From Rhizobium sophorae (lineage in GTDB: Bacteria > Pseudomonadota > Alphaproteobacteria > Rhizobiales > Rhizobiaceae), in assembly GCF_013087515.1 (NCBI RefSeq), contig NZ_JABFCN010000001.1, positions 1-64,000 on the forward strand: a DNA stretch of 64,000 nt, read 5' to 3'. Positions 25,672-36,631 of this stretch are shown piece by piece (position 1 is the first letter of the stretch; each line of letters starts with the position of its first letter). Made by a program: the position numbers and the translations under genes. Below the pieces are notes generated by a model. The model was given only the letters and a program-made list of their open reading frames with translations. It made no database searches and was not told the origin of the DNA.

Positions 25672-28029
25672 TCAACCCTCCGCCGCGGGGTCGTTGGCGG
25701 CAAGCTTGCGCTCGCTTCCGGCGCGGATGCGGATCAGCGCCAGGATGGCAAGGCCGGTGACCGCGACGACGGCGATTTCGCCAAGCGTGTCGGTGCCGCG
25801 GAAATCGACGATGATGACGTTGACGACATTGGCGCCGTGGGCGATCGATTTGGAATACGTGTTGAAGAAAGCCGTCAGCGCGTCGTTGAACGGTGCCTCG
25901 GTTGCCCGCATCAGCAGAAGCGTGAAGCCGAGGCCGCAGGCAAGCGCCAGCGCGCCGTCGAAGAGCTTGCGGCCGAGCGGCCGCTGATCGTCGGGCGAGA
26001 GACGAAGCCTGGTCATGACCAGGGCGAGAATCACCACCGAAAGGGTTTCGACCATGAACTGGGTGAAGGACAGATCCGGCGCGCCGAACAGCAGGAAGAT
26101 GATGGCGACGGCGAAACCCTGAATGCCGAGCGAAACGATCGCCGTCAGCCGGTCGCGGGCGATGAGCACGGCGGCCAGGCCGAAGGCGGCGATCAGGAAG
26201 ACCGCCCATTCATGCAGCCTGACATCGGTCGGCCAGGCCGGCAGACGCGGCAGCTCGCCATAGACGACGAGCGGGACGATGAGGATGGCGGCAACGCAGA
26301 GGAAGGTGCAGGTGACGTAGATCTCCAGCCGCCCCGGCTGGAGCACACGCATGACGCGGCCTGAAAAGCGGACAAGGCCCGATACAGCGACATCAAAGCC
26401 ATGGTCCGGCCCAGGTCCGGCCGCGCGCAGGAAGACGGCCATAAGGAAACGGGCACGCGAGAGTTGCCAGTAGACGCCGATACCGAGCAGCACGGTCAGG
26501 GCGGAGAGCGCCAAGGGCAGGCCGATATGCGGCGTCAGCGAAATGTCGATTTCGACAGGTGTTTGGCGGATGGCGGATGCGATCGGCGAGGACAGGATGG
26601 CATGGGTGAAGCCGGTAAAGAGCGCCGCGAGCAGGCCGAGGACGGCGAGAACCGCCGGGCCGAGCCACAAAAGGACGGGCGCTTCGTGCGGGGGTTTCGG
26701 CGTCTCCACCGGTTGGCCGAGGAAGGGTTTCAGCGCCACGGCAAAGGCGACGGCAAACATCAGCGCATTGCCGAAGACGGTAATGCCGGTGAAGGTGAGC
26801 GCGCGGACATCGCCGCCGACGAGTGCGGTATAGATCTCCTCCTTGGCGAGGAAGCCGAAGAAGGGCGGCAGGCCGGCCATGGAGAAGGCGGCCGCAAGCG
26901 CGATGATCCAGGTGAGCGGCATCGCCCGCATCAGGCCGCTGAGCCTGGTGATATCGCGCGTGCCGGTCTCATGATCGATGATGCCTGCGACCATGAAGAG
27001 CGCGCCCTTGAAGAGGGAATGCGCCACCAGATAGAGCGCCGCCGCCTCGATCGCATGGTCCGAGCCGAAGCCGATCAGCATAACGAGCAGGCCGAGCGAG
27101 GAGACGGTAGTATGGGCGAGTTTGAGCTTCAGGTCTGTCTGGCGGATGGCAAGCGCGGTGCCGACCACCAGCGTAAGGCCGCCAAAGAAGGGCAGAAGGA
27201 TTTCCCAGGCAGGGGTTGCCCCCATGACGGGGTTGAGCCGCATCAGCAGATAGACGCCTGCCTTCACCATGGTGGCCGAATGCAGATAGGCCGAAACCGG
27301 CGTCGGCGCCTCCATGGCGTTCGGCAGCCAGAAGTGAAAGGGAAACTGGGCCGACTTGGTGAAGGCGCCGCCGAGGACCAAGATGAGGGCAGGTAGATAG
27401 AGCGGGCTTTGGCGCACGACATCGCCTGCGCCGATGAGCCGCGACATCTCAGTGACGCCCGAGATGTTCCAGAGCAGCAGCAGACCGGCCAACAGGCAGA
27501 GCCCTCCCCCACCGGTCACAACAAGCGCCTGCAGGGCGGCGCGACGAGCGGCTTCACGCTCGTGATCGAAGCCGATCAGCAGGAAGGACGTGATCGATGT
27601 CAGTTCCCAGAAGACGAAGAGCATCAGGAAACTGTCGGAAACGACGACGCCGAGCATCGCGCCCATGAAGAGGAAGATGAAGGAGAAGAAGCGGCCCTGA
27701 TCCTTGTGTCCCTTGAGATAAGCGCCGGCATAAAGCACGATCAGGGTGCCGATGCCGGTGATCAGCAGCGCGAAAGCCAGCGACAGGCCGTCGAGGAACC
27801 AGGAAAAGGAGAGATGAAAGCTCGGCACCCAGGAATAGCCGCCGGTGACGACCTCGCCGCGCGCGATCTTGGGAATGAAACGCAGGAAATGCAGGAAGGC
27901 GAGCAAGGGAGCGATCGCCAGGAGCCAGGCACCGTTTGCGCCGAAGATGCGGATGACGAAGGGGGCGGCAAGAGCGCCGGCGAGCGGCAGACACAAGGCC
28001 AGAAATGTCAGAGCCGTGACATCGGCCAT
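25672..28029 (-). CDS. mnhA: Mrp-type antiporter subunit A
   Basis: 785-aa polytopic protein and first gene of the operon. The N-terminal NuoL-like part contains [37 protein letters not shown] and [20 protein letters not shown]. The C-terminal MnhA-specific part contains [15 protein letters not shown] and [17 protein letters not shown]. It exchanges Na+ or K+ for protons. The promoter should lie in 28030-28216. Rhizobial homologues matter for pH and K+/Na+ tolerance and in some cases infection. Confidence 0.93.
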   Translation of the reverse strand: MADVTALTFLALCLPLAGALAAPFVIRIFGANGAWLLAIAPLLAFLHFLRFIPKIARGEVVTGGYSWVPSFHLSFSWFLDGLSLAFALLITGIGTLIVLYAGAYLKGHKDQGRFFSFIFLFMGAMLGVVVSDSFLMLFVFWELTSITSFLLIGFDHEREAARRAALQALVVTGGGGLCLLAGLLLLWNISGVTEMSRLIGAGDVVRQSPLYLPALILVLGGAFTKSAQFPFHFWLPNAMEAPTPVSAYLHSATMVKAGVYLLMRLNPVMGATPAWEILLPFFGGLTLVVGTALAIRQTDLKLKLAHTTVSSLGLLVMLIGFGSDHAIEAAALYLVAHSLFKGALFMVAGIIDHETGTRDITRLSGLMRAMPLTWIIALAAAFSMAGLPPFFGFLAKEEIYTALVGGDVRALTFTGITVFGNALMFAVAFAVALKPFLGQPVETPKPPHEAPVLLWLGPAVLAVLGLLAALFTGFTHAILSSPIASAIRQTPVEIDISLTPHIGLPLALSALTVLLGIGVYWQLSRARFLMAVFLRAAGPGPDHGFDVAVSGLVRFSGRVMRVLQPGRLEIYVTCTFLCVAAILIVPLVVYGELPRLPAWPTDVRLHEWAVFLIAAFGLAAVLIARDRLTAIVSLGIQGFAVAIIFLLFGAPDLSFTQFMVETLSVVILALVMTRLRLSPDDQRPLGRKLFDGALALACGLGFTLLLMRATEAPFNDALTAFFNTYSKSIAHGANVVNVIIVDFRGTDTLGEIAVVAVTGLAILALIRIRAGSERKLAANDPAAEG

Positions 28030-28216
28030 GTCCCCTCCTCTACTGCATGATTCAAAATGTTACAGGCTTTTGCACGTCCGACAAGGCGCGCGGCGCTGTA
28101 ATGGCAACAGACGAAAAGCCGGAGAAAACCGGCCTGTCTTCTGGCTTAGGCGAAACGGGGGAGCGTCTCAAGTGATTTCGGCCGCAAGCCAACTGCATGG
28201 CAATGTTCAAAGCCGA

Positions 28217-28432
28217 TCAGGCCGTCGATCTGGAAAGACGCGTCAGCAGCCGGACGATGCAACCGTGGAGGATGAAGACAAGAAGCGTCAGCGGCCAGAG
28301 CAGGCAAGCGAGGAGCCCAGCGAGACGATGGAACGTCAAACCGTCATGGTTGGCCCAGCCTTCCAACAGCGTGACCGCCATGGCGGCCACGGCCACAAGG
28401 CCGTAGAGCAGGACGATTGCTGTTTCAAACAC
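28217..28432 (-). CDS. Small membrane protein (71 aa)
   Basis: Two hydrophobic helices: FETAIVLLYGLVAVAAMAVT and AGLLACLLWPLTLLVFILHG, joined by a polar loop. It starts at GTG with GGAGA 8 bases upstream. It lies 187 bases upstream of mnhA on the same strand but is not known as an antiporter subunit. Function unknown. Confidence 0.6.
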   Translation of the reverse strand: MFETAIVLLYGLVAVAAMAVTLLEGWANHDGLTFHRLAGLLACLLWPLTLLVFILHGCIVRLLTRLSRSTA

Positions 28433-28621
28433 CAGTGTTTCTCCAATGCACGCAACATTAACCCTAACAGAAAGCCCCTAACGGATGTAAAAGCAAGCCT
28501 CTTCCCCTAATTGGGTATGCCGCCAATCTCATGGCGTGCCGCGGGAGACTTGATGAACTGAACACGGCGCACCACATTTTCTCGCGAAACGGAACCCGCC
28601 CCTCGGCGAAAGGAGCACCTC

Positions 28622-29035
<414 letters not shown>

Positions 29036-29126
29036 GCCTGAACCTGCGATCGGGATCCGATCCCGCGGCGGCCATGAGGAGACTAAGCGCGACGGAAATT
29101 TCCGTGCCACCATGGTCGACATGGTA

Positions 29127-29155
29127 GCGGCGGCCGCCAGGTGGTCGGCCGCCGC
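29127..29155. terminator. Strong GC hairpin between msrB and hsp20
   Basis: A perfect 10-bp stem GCGGCGGCCG/CGGCCGCCGC with a 9-base loop lies between two convergent genes. The T-run is weak on both sides, so termination is inferred from position and stem strength. Confidence 0.55.
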
Positions 29156-29166
29156 ACTTGTTTCGA

Positions 29167-29676
29167 TCAGGTTCTGATGGCGATGCGCCTGACCTGTGAC
29201 TGCGCCTTTTCGCTCTTGGGCAAGGTGACGGTCAGGACGCCGTTCTTGAAGGTCGCGTCGACCTGATCTTCCTTGACCTCGGTCGCGAGTGGGATGCGTC
29301 GCTCGAAGCGGCCATAGTAGCGCTCCGAGAACTGCTTCTCCTTGTCTTCCGTCTCCGAACGCTTTTCACCCTTCAGCGTCAGAACGCCATCATCGAGAAT
29401 GACCTCGATGTCCTTTTCCTCAAGGCCGGGGACTTCGGCCGTCACCTTGATATCCTTATCGGTGTCGGAGATCTCGACACTCGGCCAGCCGGCACCGAAA
29501 CCGCTGGCGCCCCGCAGTGACGGCAGGCCAGAGCCGAAGCTGCGGAAAGCATCGTCGAACAGACGGTTGACCTCGCGATGGAGCGACAGGAAAGGATCAT
29601 GGTCGTCCTCGCGGAGGAGACTCGGAACCTGGTGGCCGTTGTTGCGGCCCCAAGGAATCAAATCACGAACACTCAT
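29167..29676 (-). CDS. Small heat-shock protein, Hsp20 family
   Basis: 169-aa ATP-independent holdase. The alpha-crystallin domain (about 58-160) has VTAEVPGLEEKDIEV, VLTLKGEKR, FERRIPLATEV and the A-x-x-x-N-G-V-L motif (ATFKNGVLTVTLPK). AAAGGAG precedes the ATG. It is 41 bases after the other hsp20 gene, so both are transcribed from the ROSE-controlled promoter. Confidence 0.93.
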   Translation of the reverse strand: MSVRDLIPWGRNNGHQVPSLLREDDHDPFLSLHREVNRLFDDAFRSFGSGLPSLRGASGFGAGWPSVEISDTDKDIKVTAEVPGLEEKDIEVILDDGVLTLKGEKRSETEDKEKQFSERYYGRFERRIPLATEVKEDQVDATFKNGVLTVTLPKSEKAQSQVRRIAIRT

Positions 29677-29717
29677 GGCTTACTCCTTTCTGGTGGTTCT
29701 TGGGCATTCCTGACGGC

Positions 29718-30194
29718 TCAGGCTGCCTGCGTCTCGGCGTCGATCTGCTTGGTCTCGGCCTTCGGCATTGCATTTCCAGTTCCGATCTCGATCTGGCGCG
29801 GCTTCATCTCTTCAGGAATTTCACGCTTGAGGTCGATGGTCAGCAGACCGTTGACGAGGCCGGCATCCACGACCTTGACGTGGTCGGCCAATTCGAACCG
29901 ACGCTGGAAGCTTCGACCAGCAATGCCGCGATGCAGGTATTGAACATCTTCGCCGTTCGCCTTCTGCCCTGAGACGACGAGCATGTTCTGCTCTTGGATG
30001 ATCGCCAGTTCGTCCTGCGAGAAGCCCGCCACGGCCATGGCAATGCGGTATTCGTCCTCGCCGGCTTTGACGATATCGTAAGGCGGCCAGTTGTCGATTG
30101 TCTCGGCGCGGCTTGCAGCGTCGAGTGCGTTCAACATCCGCTCGAAGCCGATGCTCGACCGGAACAGGGGAGAGAAATCGAGGTTTGTCCTCAT
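29718..30194 (-). CDS. Small heat-shock protein, Hsp20 class A (IbpA-like)
   Basis: 158 aa beginning MRTNLDFSPLFRSSIGFERM, the class A rhizobial sHSP start. PPYDIVKAGEDEYRIAMAVAGF opens the alpha-crystallin domain, and GLLTIDLKREIPE is near its end. Of two in-frame ATGs (30200 and 30194) I chose the second: AGGAGG is 2 bases from the first and 8 from the second. Expression is probably thermometer-controlled by the 5' UTR. Confidence 0.93.
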   Translation of the reverse strand: MRTNLDFSPLFRSSIGFERMLNALDAASRAETIDNWPPYDIVKAGEDEYRIAMAVAGFSQDELAIIQEQNMLVVSGQKANGEDVQYLHRGIAGRSFQRRFELADHVKVVDAGLVNGLLTIDLKREIPEEMKPRQIEIGTGNAMPKAETKQIDAETQAA

Positions 30195-30202
30195 AGCCAT
30201 AT

Positions 30203-30287
30203 CCTCCTTACAAGCAACATGGATACAGGAGACGCCAAGAGCGACAGGCGTCTCCTGGACCTGTCGATCCCTGCTCGGCGATCGACA
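30203..30287 (-). promoter_or_regulatory. ROSE-type RNA thermometer
   Basis: On the minus-strand transcript, TTGCT (30213-30217) lies 4 bases before the AGGAGG Shine-Dalgarno (30203-30208). This is the ROSE signature in which U(U)GCU pairs imperfectly with AGGA and melts on heating. Upstream are two perfect hairpins: an 11-bp stem CAGGAGACGCC/GGCGTCTCCTG (30226-30257) and an 8-bp stem TGTCGATC/GATCGACA (30262-30287). Together they match the multi-hairpin ROSE layout of rhizobial hsp20 leaders. Confidence 0.85.
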
Positions 30288-30293
30288 ATACTG

Positions 30294-30322
30294 ATATAAT
30301 TCAGCAGTTTACCGTTTCAAGA
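30294..30322 (-). promoter_or_regulatory. Sigma32-like promoter for the hsp20 operon
   Basis: Minus strand: CTTGAA (30317-30322) and TTATAT (30294-30299), separated by 17 bases. The -35 fits RpoH; the -10 is only partly RpoH-like. It is immediately upstream of the ROSE leader. Confidence 0.6.
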
Positions 30323-30398
30323 GGAGAGAATTTCTCAGCGAAAAAATTGCTTTCTTCGAAGGCACCACCATATCTGGGCTGAGCTTGAGAGAGGAGAA

Positions 30399-30626
30399 AT
30401 GGTTATGACAATGACTTCAAAGGACGTCATCGCCGTCCTCGGGCCCGCCGATGAAACGCTCGTGGCCGAGGTCATCGCGACAGGCGCCACCCAGGCTGAA
30501 CTCGCCGAGGCATTTGCGTGGGCCAGCAACGACGAAGCCTTGATGGGTGAAGGCCGGCCTCTGCCAACAGGCAGGGTTGCTGCGCTTGTTGATTTGCTGA
30601 GTTCGGATGAAGAGGAACCGGAATAG
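30399..30626 (+). CDS. Conserved small acidic protein (75 aa)
   Basis: Begins MVMTMTSKDVIAVLGPADET and ends SSDEEEPE. Helical: VAEVIATGATQAELAEAFAW suggests a short helix-turn-helix-like pair, followed by GRVAALVDLL. AGAGGAGAA lies before the ATG. It is divergent from the hsp20 operon and shares its promoter region, so it may be stress-induced. Function unknown. Confidence 0.7.
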   Translation: MVMTMTSKDVIAVLGPADETLVAEVIATGATQAELAEAFAWASNDEALMGEGRPLPTGRVAALVDLLSSDEEEPE

Positions 30627-30660
30627 GAGAGCCGGATGACTCGCCTCCCCCACTGATCCG

Positions 30661-31245
30661 TCATGCTATCGTGAGCACCTGAACATTGCCGTGGCGGTCC
30701 ATCACATCGACCACGACCTGGCGTCCCGACCTGCGAATGGCGACGTCAGCCGAGCCAATACCGATCGACAGGCGTCGTAAGATCACCTCGTCGAGGAATG
30801 GGGGAAGCCTCGGTACGTTGAAGCTGATGTGCAAGCCATTCGGGTCGAAGTCGAGGCCAAGACAGGATTGCAGCAGCGGCAAAGGAGCGGCTGCCGCCCA
30901 TGCTTGAGGCGAGCAGGCGACCGGATAGAAGGTCGGCCCTCGTGCCCGCTGGCGCGGCAGGCCGCAGAGGAGTTCGGGGAGCCGCCGCAGGTCGATATAG
31001 GTCGAGGCGGCAAACAACCCCTCGAATATCCGCGCGGCTTCGACGCGGTAGCCATAGCGGGCAAGGCCGCTGGCGATCAAGGCATTGTCATGTGGCCAGA
31101 TCGAGCCATTGTAACCTCCTCTGTTGAGCAAAGAGTCGTCGGCAAAAATCATGCCTGCGTCCTTACGAGGCGCGCGGCAGGTCAGATGGGAGAGGTCAGG
31201 TTTCGAATAGCTGTCGGCGCCGTCCCCCCCTTCCAATAGCTGCAC
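30661..31245 (-). pseudogene. Remnant of an amylo-alpha-1,6-glucosidase (debranching enzyme)
   Basis: About 155 residues match the C-terminal end of bacterial glycogen-debranching-type enzymes: GYNGSIWPHDNALIASGLAR, RIFEGLFAAS, LRRLPELLCGL and YPVACSPQAWAAAAPLPLLQ. The usual chain is around 700 residues, and the substrate-binding and most of the (alpha/alpha)6 barrel are missing. The first roughly 35 codons do not look like the family and overlap another frame. Most likely a decayed fragment; a short expressed product cannot be excluded. Confidence 0.75.
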
Positions 31246-31619
31246 AAGCCAAAACCAGGAAGCCGGCGTGTCGGCAGTTTTCGGCGAAGGGTCCTGCGGG
31301 CCGTCGAGGAAGTCGACGCAGCTTGCTTCTCAGCTTGCCGATCGTCCTTGTCCAACGTCTTCAGCGCTTCAAGGATTTCGTCATAGGAAACAGCTCTTTC
31401 CGCCCCGGGATAAAGGCGAAGGGCCGGTGCGGATTCGATCGCGAAAATATCGGATGCCCATGAAGCCAGAATGGCCCGCTTCTCGTCATTGCCGATGTCG
31501 GCGGCGGTAAGCACGTCACGTGGGTGACTGAAATGTTTGGCCGGATAAACCAGATGCGCCGCGCTGATTGCCGCCGTGGCTTCCTGCTGTATGGAATTGC
31601 TGGTGCTTTCCTTTCTCAT
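31182..31619 (-). CDS. Hypothetical protein next to the debranching remnant (145 aa)
   Basis: N-terminal about 95 residues look like a real conserved protein: ISAAHLVYPAKHFSHPRDVL, EKRAILASWASDIFAIESAP and LRLYPGAERAVSYDEILEAL. The last about 45 residues are Arg-rich and run into the remnant in another frame, so the natural C-terminus is probably lost or shifted. GAAAG lies before the ATG. Function unknown; I recall similar short proteins in rhizobial stress clusters. Confidence 0.6.
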   Translation of the reverse strand: MRKESTSNSIQQEATAAISAAHLVYPAKHFSHPRDVLTAADIGNDEKRAILASWASDIFAIESAPALRLYPGAERAVSYDEILEALKTLDKDDRQAEKQAASTSSTARRTLRRKLPTRRLPGFGLCSYWKGGTAPTAIRNLTSPI

Positions 31620-31677
31620 AGCTTGGCTCCACTGATGTTGACCGATGGAACTTGGTTCATTCGATAGTGCGTGGGGA

Positions 31678-31704
31678 GGCCCGCCCTTAAGAGCAGGGCG
31701 GGCC
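31678..31704 (-). terminator. Hairpin after groEL
   Basis: A perfect 10-bp stem GGCCCGCCCT/AGGGCGGGCC with a 7-base loop lies 11 bases after the groEL stop on the minus strand. No T-run follows, so it may be a Rho-aided or 3'-stabilising hairpin. Confidence 0.6.
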
Positions 31705-31714
31705 GAGCGATCGC

Positions 31715-33376
<1,662 letters not shown>

Positions 33377-33395
33377 CTAGTGCGCTGAGAACGCC

Positions 33396-33710
33396 TCAGG
33401 CGGCGATCTTTTCGGCGGCCTGGGCCTCGATAATGCCCATGACATCGCTTTCCTTCATGATCAGCAGATCTTCACCGTTGATCTTGATCTCGGTGCCGGA
33501 CCACTTGCCGAACAGAATGCGATCGCCGGGCTTGACGTCGAGCGCCTGGATCTGGCCGGCGTCGTTGCGTGCGCCGGGGCCGACGGCGATAACCTCGCCT
33601 TCCTGCGGCTTTTCCTTGGCGGTATCAGGGATGATGATGCCGCCCTTGGTCTTTTCCTCGGAATCGAGCCGGCGGACGAGAATGCGATCATGAAGCGGTC
33701 GGAACGACAT
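33396..33710 (-). CDS. groES: Co-chaperonin GroES (Hsp10)
   Basis: 104 aa beginning [20 protein letters not shown], with the mobile loop [10 protein letters not shown] and the dome VGPG. Caps the GroEL ring. The ATG at 33710 is preceded by GGAGG; the frame extends only four codons upstream without its own site. Confidence 0.97.
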   Translation of the reverse strand: MSFRPLHDRILVRRLDSEEKTKGGIIIPDTAKEKPQEGEVIAVGPGARNDAGQIQALDVKPGDRILFGKWSGTEIKINGEDLLIMKESDVMGIIEAQAAEKIAA

Positions 33711-33810
33711 GTTTTCCTCCAATGGACAAACAATAATGACGTTGTTCCCTGGCCGGACCGGATGACCGGTCCGGGCGGGTGCAAACCTCTGTCGAGCGTT
33801 TTGCGCGGAA

Positions 33811-33841
33811 TGATCTGGTTTTGCGGTTTTTCCATTTCAAG
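33811..33841 (-). promoter_or_regulatory. Sigma32-like promoter of groESL
   Basis: Minus strand: CTTGAAA (33835-33841), then a 16-base spacer, then CCAGATCA (33811-33818). The -35 is a perfect RpoH match; the -10 is moderate. It lies about 100 bases before groES. Confidence 0.55.
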
Positions 33842-33857
33842 GGGGTGGCGAAAAAAA

Positions 33858-33884
33858 TTAGCACTCGCCGGAAATGGCTGCTAA
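33858..33884. promoter_or_regulatory. CIRCE element (HrcA operator)
   Basis: TTAGCACTC, 9-base spacer, GGCTGCTAA. The consensus second arm is GAGTGCTAA, so two positions deviate. Located upstream of groES, it indicates HrcA control, perhaps weakened. Confidence 0.75.
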
Positions 33885-33987
33885 CATACTGAGAAGGAAC
33901 AACAAACACTGTTTCCGCGTTGAGAAACCAGTTGATGGAGGCAAAAATATGCGCCACCTTCTCGTTATCGCGAAACGGAGATGAAGC

Positions 33988-34260
33988 ATGGAATTTTCAT
34001 CGGACATAGAGCGCCAGCTCAACGGTTACGGCCTTACCACCGCGCACATCCTCTACCGCATGCCGGATTTTGAGTCGGTTCTGCAGACCTATGTCTGGCA
34101 GGATTACGATCTCGCCCCCGACTTTCCGGAAATGCACAGATTCCTGGATTTCTGGCAGTCCAAGCTTGACGGGCCGCTGCATTCCGTTCGCTATAGCCAC
34201 CAGCGGCTGATCGGACCGAACGAATGGCGTCGCGTCACGGGCGAGTTGCGATTGCACTAA
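33988..34260 (+). CDS. usg: Usg family protein
   Basis: 90-aa soluble protein with GYGLTTAHILYRMPD, LQTYVWQDYDLAPDFP, FLDFWQSKLDGPLHSVRYSH and EWRRVTGELRLH, the nearly invariant layout of alphaproteobacterial usg proteins. Cellular role unknown. Divergent from groESL, so the CIRCE region could affect it too. ATG preceded by GGAGATGAAGC. Confidence 0.9.
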   Translation: MEFSSDIERQLNGYGLTTAHILYRMPDFESVLQTYVWQDYDLAPDFPEMHRFLDFWQSKLDGPLHSVRYSHQRLIGPNEWRRVTGELRLH

Positions 34261-34356
34261 ATCGAATCCGACAGTCCCAGCAGATGGCTGCGTATCCGCC
34301 AGCCATTGTTGCCCATAGGGCCTTACCAACCGCTCTGTATCGCGCGAAAGCCCCAA

Positions 34357-35058
34357 TCAATCGTGATCGGCAGGGCATGGCCAACTCGAGGGTGCCGAAA
34401 GGCCTGCCGGCAGCTTGGTCGAGGCATCGCCGCAGGCAAGGTCGATCTGCGCCTGTTCGAGCCCGGCGGCGGCCGAGAGGTCGAGGCCTTCGATGCGGGT
34501 CAGGAACATGAAGGCGCGCTCGAAGGTCGCCGGGCCTTCGAAGGTGGCCTTGGAGAGATCGGCGCGGGAGAGATTGGCGAAAGAGAATTTCACCCCCGTC
34601 AGCACCGCCTTGTCGAAATCGGCGCGGCCGAGTTCAGCCTTTTCGAAACTCGCGCCGGAGAGCTGGGCGCCGGCGAAATTGGCGCGCTGCAGTTCGGCGC
34701 CAGCAAAGGACGCGCCCTCGGCGGCGACTTTGGCGAAGGTGGATCGGTAGGCCTCGATCTTGGCGAAATTGGCGCCTTCGGCGTGTGCACCCTCGAGAGA
34801 GGCGCGCACCAGCGTCGCTTTCTCCAGATTGGCGGATTTGACGTTGGCGCCGGCGAGATCGGTCAGCGAGAAATCGGTGCCGAAGAGATTGGCGCCTTCG
34901 AGGTCACTGCCCTGCAGCATCAGGTTCTTCTTGGTGCATTCCTGCCAGTCGAGCTTCGGCGAGGCTAGGCTGCCGCAATCGGCGGCCCGTGCGGCAACCG
35001 GCGGAAATGCCAAAAGGACGAGGGCAAGGAGACCGAGTGACGATCCGTGCATTGCCAT
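34357..35058 (-). CDS. Secreted pentapeptide-repeat protein
   Basis: 233 aa with a signal peptide (MAMHGSSLGLLALVLLAFPP...ARA), then about 120 residues of A(D/N)LxX repeats: GANLFGTDF, GANVKSANLEKATL, RANFAGAQLSGASF, RADFDKAVL. These fold as a right-handed quadrilateral beta-helix. Two cysteines at each end may form disulfides in the periplasm. The start at 35058 has GGGGGTG upstream; an ATG 18 bases earlier lacks one. Binding partner unknown. Confidence 0.85.
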   Translation of the reverse strand: MAMHGSSLGLLALVLLAFPPVAARAADCGSLASPKLDWQECTKKNLMLQGSDLEGANLFGTDFSLTDLAGANVKSANLEKATLVRASLEGAHAEGANFAKIEAYRSTFAKVAAEGASFAGAELQRANFAGAQLSGASFEKAELGRADFDKAVLTGVKFSFANLSRADLSKATFEGPATFERAFMFLTRIEGLDLSAAAGLEQAQIDLACGDASTKLPAGLSAPSSWPCPADHD

Positions 35059-35231
35059 TGAACAGTTCACCCCCATGACGCTTAGATGACGCTTTCAGGC
35101 CGCCTTTCGCGAAGCAGCCTTCCATTTCTTACACAGCTCAGACTACAATAAAAAGATGGCGAGCGCCGTTCACAATGGATTGCTGTCCGGCTTTTCTTGG
35201 CAGGTGGTATCCACCTTACCTGGCAGGTGGA

Positions 35232-35747
35232 TCAATCCGCCTTGCCGGGCAGGCGAAGCTCCATGCAGGTAAGGTCCAGCCAGCGGCCGAATTTGGTGCC
35301 GACCTCGGAAAATCTGCCGGCGATGCGGAAGCCGAGCTTTTCGTGCAGCCTGACCGAGGCGGTGTTCTCCGCCTCGATACCGGCGACCATCACATGGATA
35401 TTGCCGGCCACAGCACGCGCGATCAATTCCCGCATCAGGCGCTCGCCGATGCCGCCACCCCGGCAATCCTTGTCGACATAGACGGAATGCTCGACCGTGT
35501 GGCGGTAGCCGTCGAAGGGCCGCCAGTCGCCATAGGAGGCGTAGCCTGCGACCTTGCCCGACATTTCGGCGACGATGACGGGAAAGCCGCGCGCCTGGCG
35601 CGCCCTGAACCATTCCAGCCGGTTTTCGAGATCGACGAGCGTATCGTTCCAGATCGCCGTCGTGTGCTCGACGGCGTGATTATAGATATCGCGAATGGCG
35701 GAAAGATCGGCTTCTGTGGCGTCGCGGAGGAGGACAGCGTCAGTCAT
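35232..35747 (-). CDS. GNAT N-acetyltransferase (phosphinothricin/MddA type)
   Basis: 171 aa. ATEADLSAIRDIYNHAVEHTTA, then EHSVYVDKDCRGGGIGERLM (acetyl-CoA site, R/QxxGxG/A) and ENTASVRLHEKLGFRIAGRF are characteristic of the Bar/Pat-like branch. It probably acetylates methionine derivatives or related amino-acid analogues. The start at 35747 matches the family; the frame extends upstream without a site. Confidence 0.88.
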   Translation of the reverse strand: MTDAVLLRDATEADLSAIRDIYNHAVEHTTAIWNDTLVDLENRLEWFRARQARGFPVIVAEMSGKVAGYASYGDWRPFDGYRHTVEHSVYVDKDCRGGGIGERLMRELIARAVAGNIHVMVAGIEAENTASVRLHEKLGFRIAGRFSEVGTKFGRWLDLTCMELRLPGKAD

Positions 35748-35849
35748 GATGCTCGGGTTCATATTGTTTGCGAAGGCGGGCATACGCCCCGCCTGGGAAG
35801 ATGTAAACGGCGGATGCGAAATAGGAACGGCCTCGGGCACATCAGTCGT

Positions 35850-36518
35850 TCAGAGGCCCGGCGCCGACAGGCTGAAACAGGTGAAGACGGCCGAATAATG
35901 CACCGCCGCGGCAGTGACGACAAAACCATGCCAGATGGCGTTCTGGAAGCGCAGCTTCTCCCAGACATGGAAGATGACGCCAAGTGAATAGATGACGCCG
36001 CCGATGACGATCAGCAGCATCGAGGCGGCGGGAATGCGCGAGGCGACGGGCTCGGCTACGAGCACGCCGCTCCAGCCCATGGCGAGATAAAGCAGGATGG
36101 CAAGACGGTCGAAACGCCCGGGAAAGGCGCATTTCAAGACGATGCCGACGGCGGCAAACAGCCAGATCGCAACCAGCATGAACAAGAGCAGCGGATCGTC
36201 GGCGCCACGTTCGAGGAAGGGCGTATAGGTGGCGGCGATCAAGAGGAAGATCGCCGAATGATCGAAGCGGCGCAGATACCATTTCGTGCGCGAGACCGGC
36301 CAGGCATTGTAGGAAAAGGAAATGGCGAGCGTCAGCACCAGTCCGACGCCATAGATCCAGGCGGCGGCGAGCGCGCCATAGGAGCTCCAGACGGTGGCGT
36401 AGAAGATCAGCACGGTGGCCCCGATCAGCGCCAGCACAAGACCGACGCCGTGGACGATACCGTCGGCGATCAATTCATATCTATCATAAGCCCAGCGAAT
36501 GCCGTTGAACTCGCCCAT
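35850..36518 (-). CDS. Hemolysin III / TrhA family membrane protein
   Basis: 222 aa, seven helices. RYELIADGIVHGVGLVLALIG opens the domain; the metal/hydrolase residues appear as DHSAIFLLIAATYTP, with WxxFHVWEKLRFQNAIWH and FVVTAAAVHYSAVF near the end. Belongs to the progestin/adipoQ-receptor-like superfamily. Membrane function in this group is poorly defined and hemolysis is not implied. Confidence 0.88.
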   Translation of the reverse strand: MGEFNGIRWAYDRYELIADGIVHGVGLVLALIGATVLIFYATVWSSYGALAAAWIYGVGLVLTLAISFSYNAWPVSRTKWYLRRFDHSAIFLLIAATYTPFLERGADDPLLLFMLVAIWLFAAVGIVLKCAFPGRFDRLAILLYLAMGWSGVLVAEPVASRIPAASMLLIVIGGVIYSLGVIFHVWEKLRFQNAIWHGFVVTAAAVHYSAVFTCFSLSAPGL

Positions 36519-36631
36519 GCACGCCAATCCGTTTCATACCCGATTGCAATCGTCGCATCGAACGGACGGGCGCGCAACTGCGGCAAAACGGACGGGCGGT
36601 AAATCTTCGTGACAGGCAGCGGGGTGTAAAG

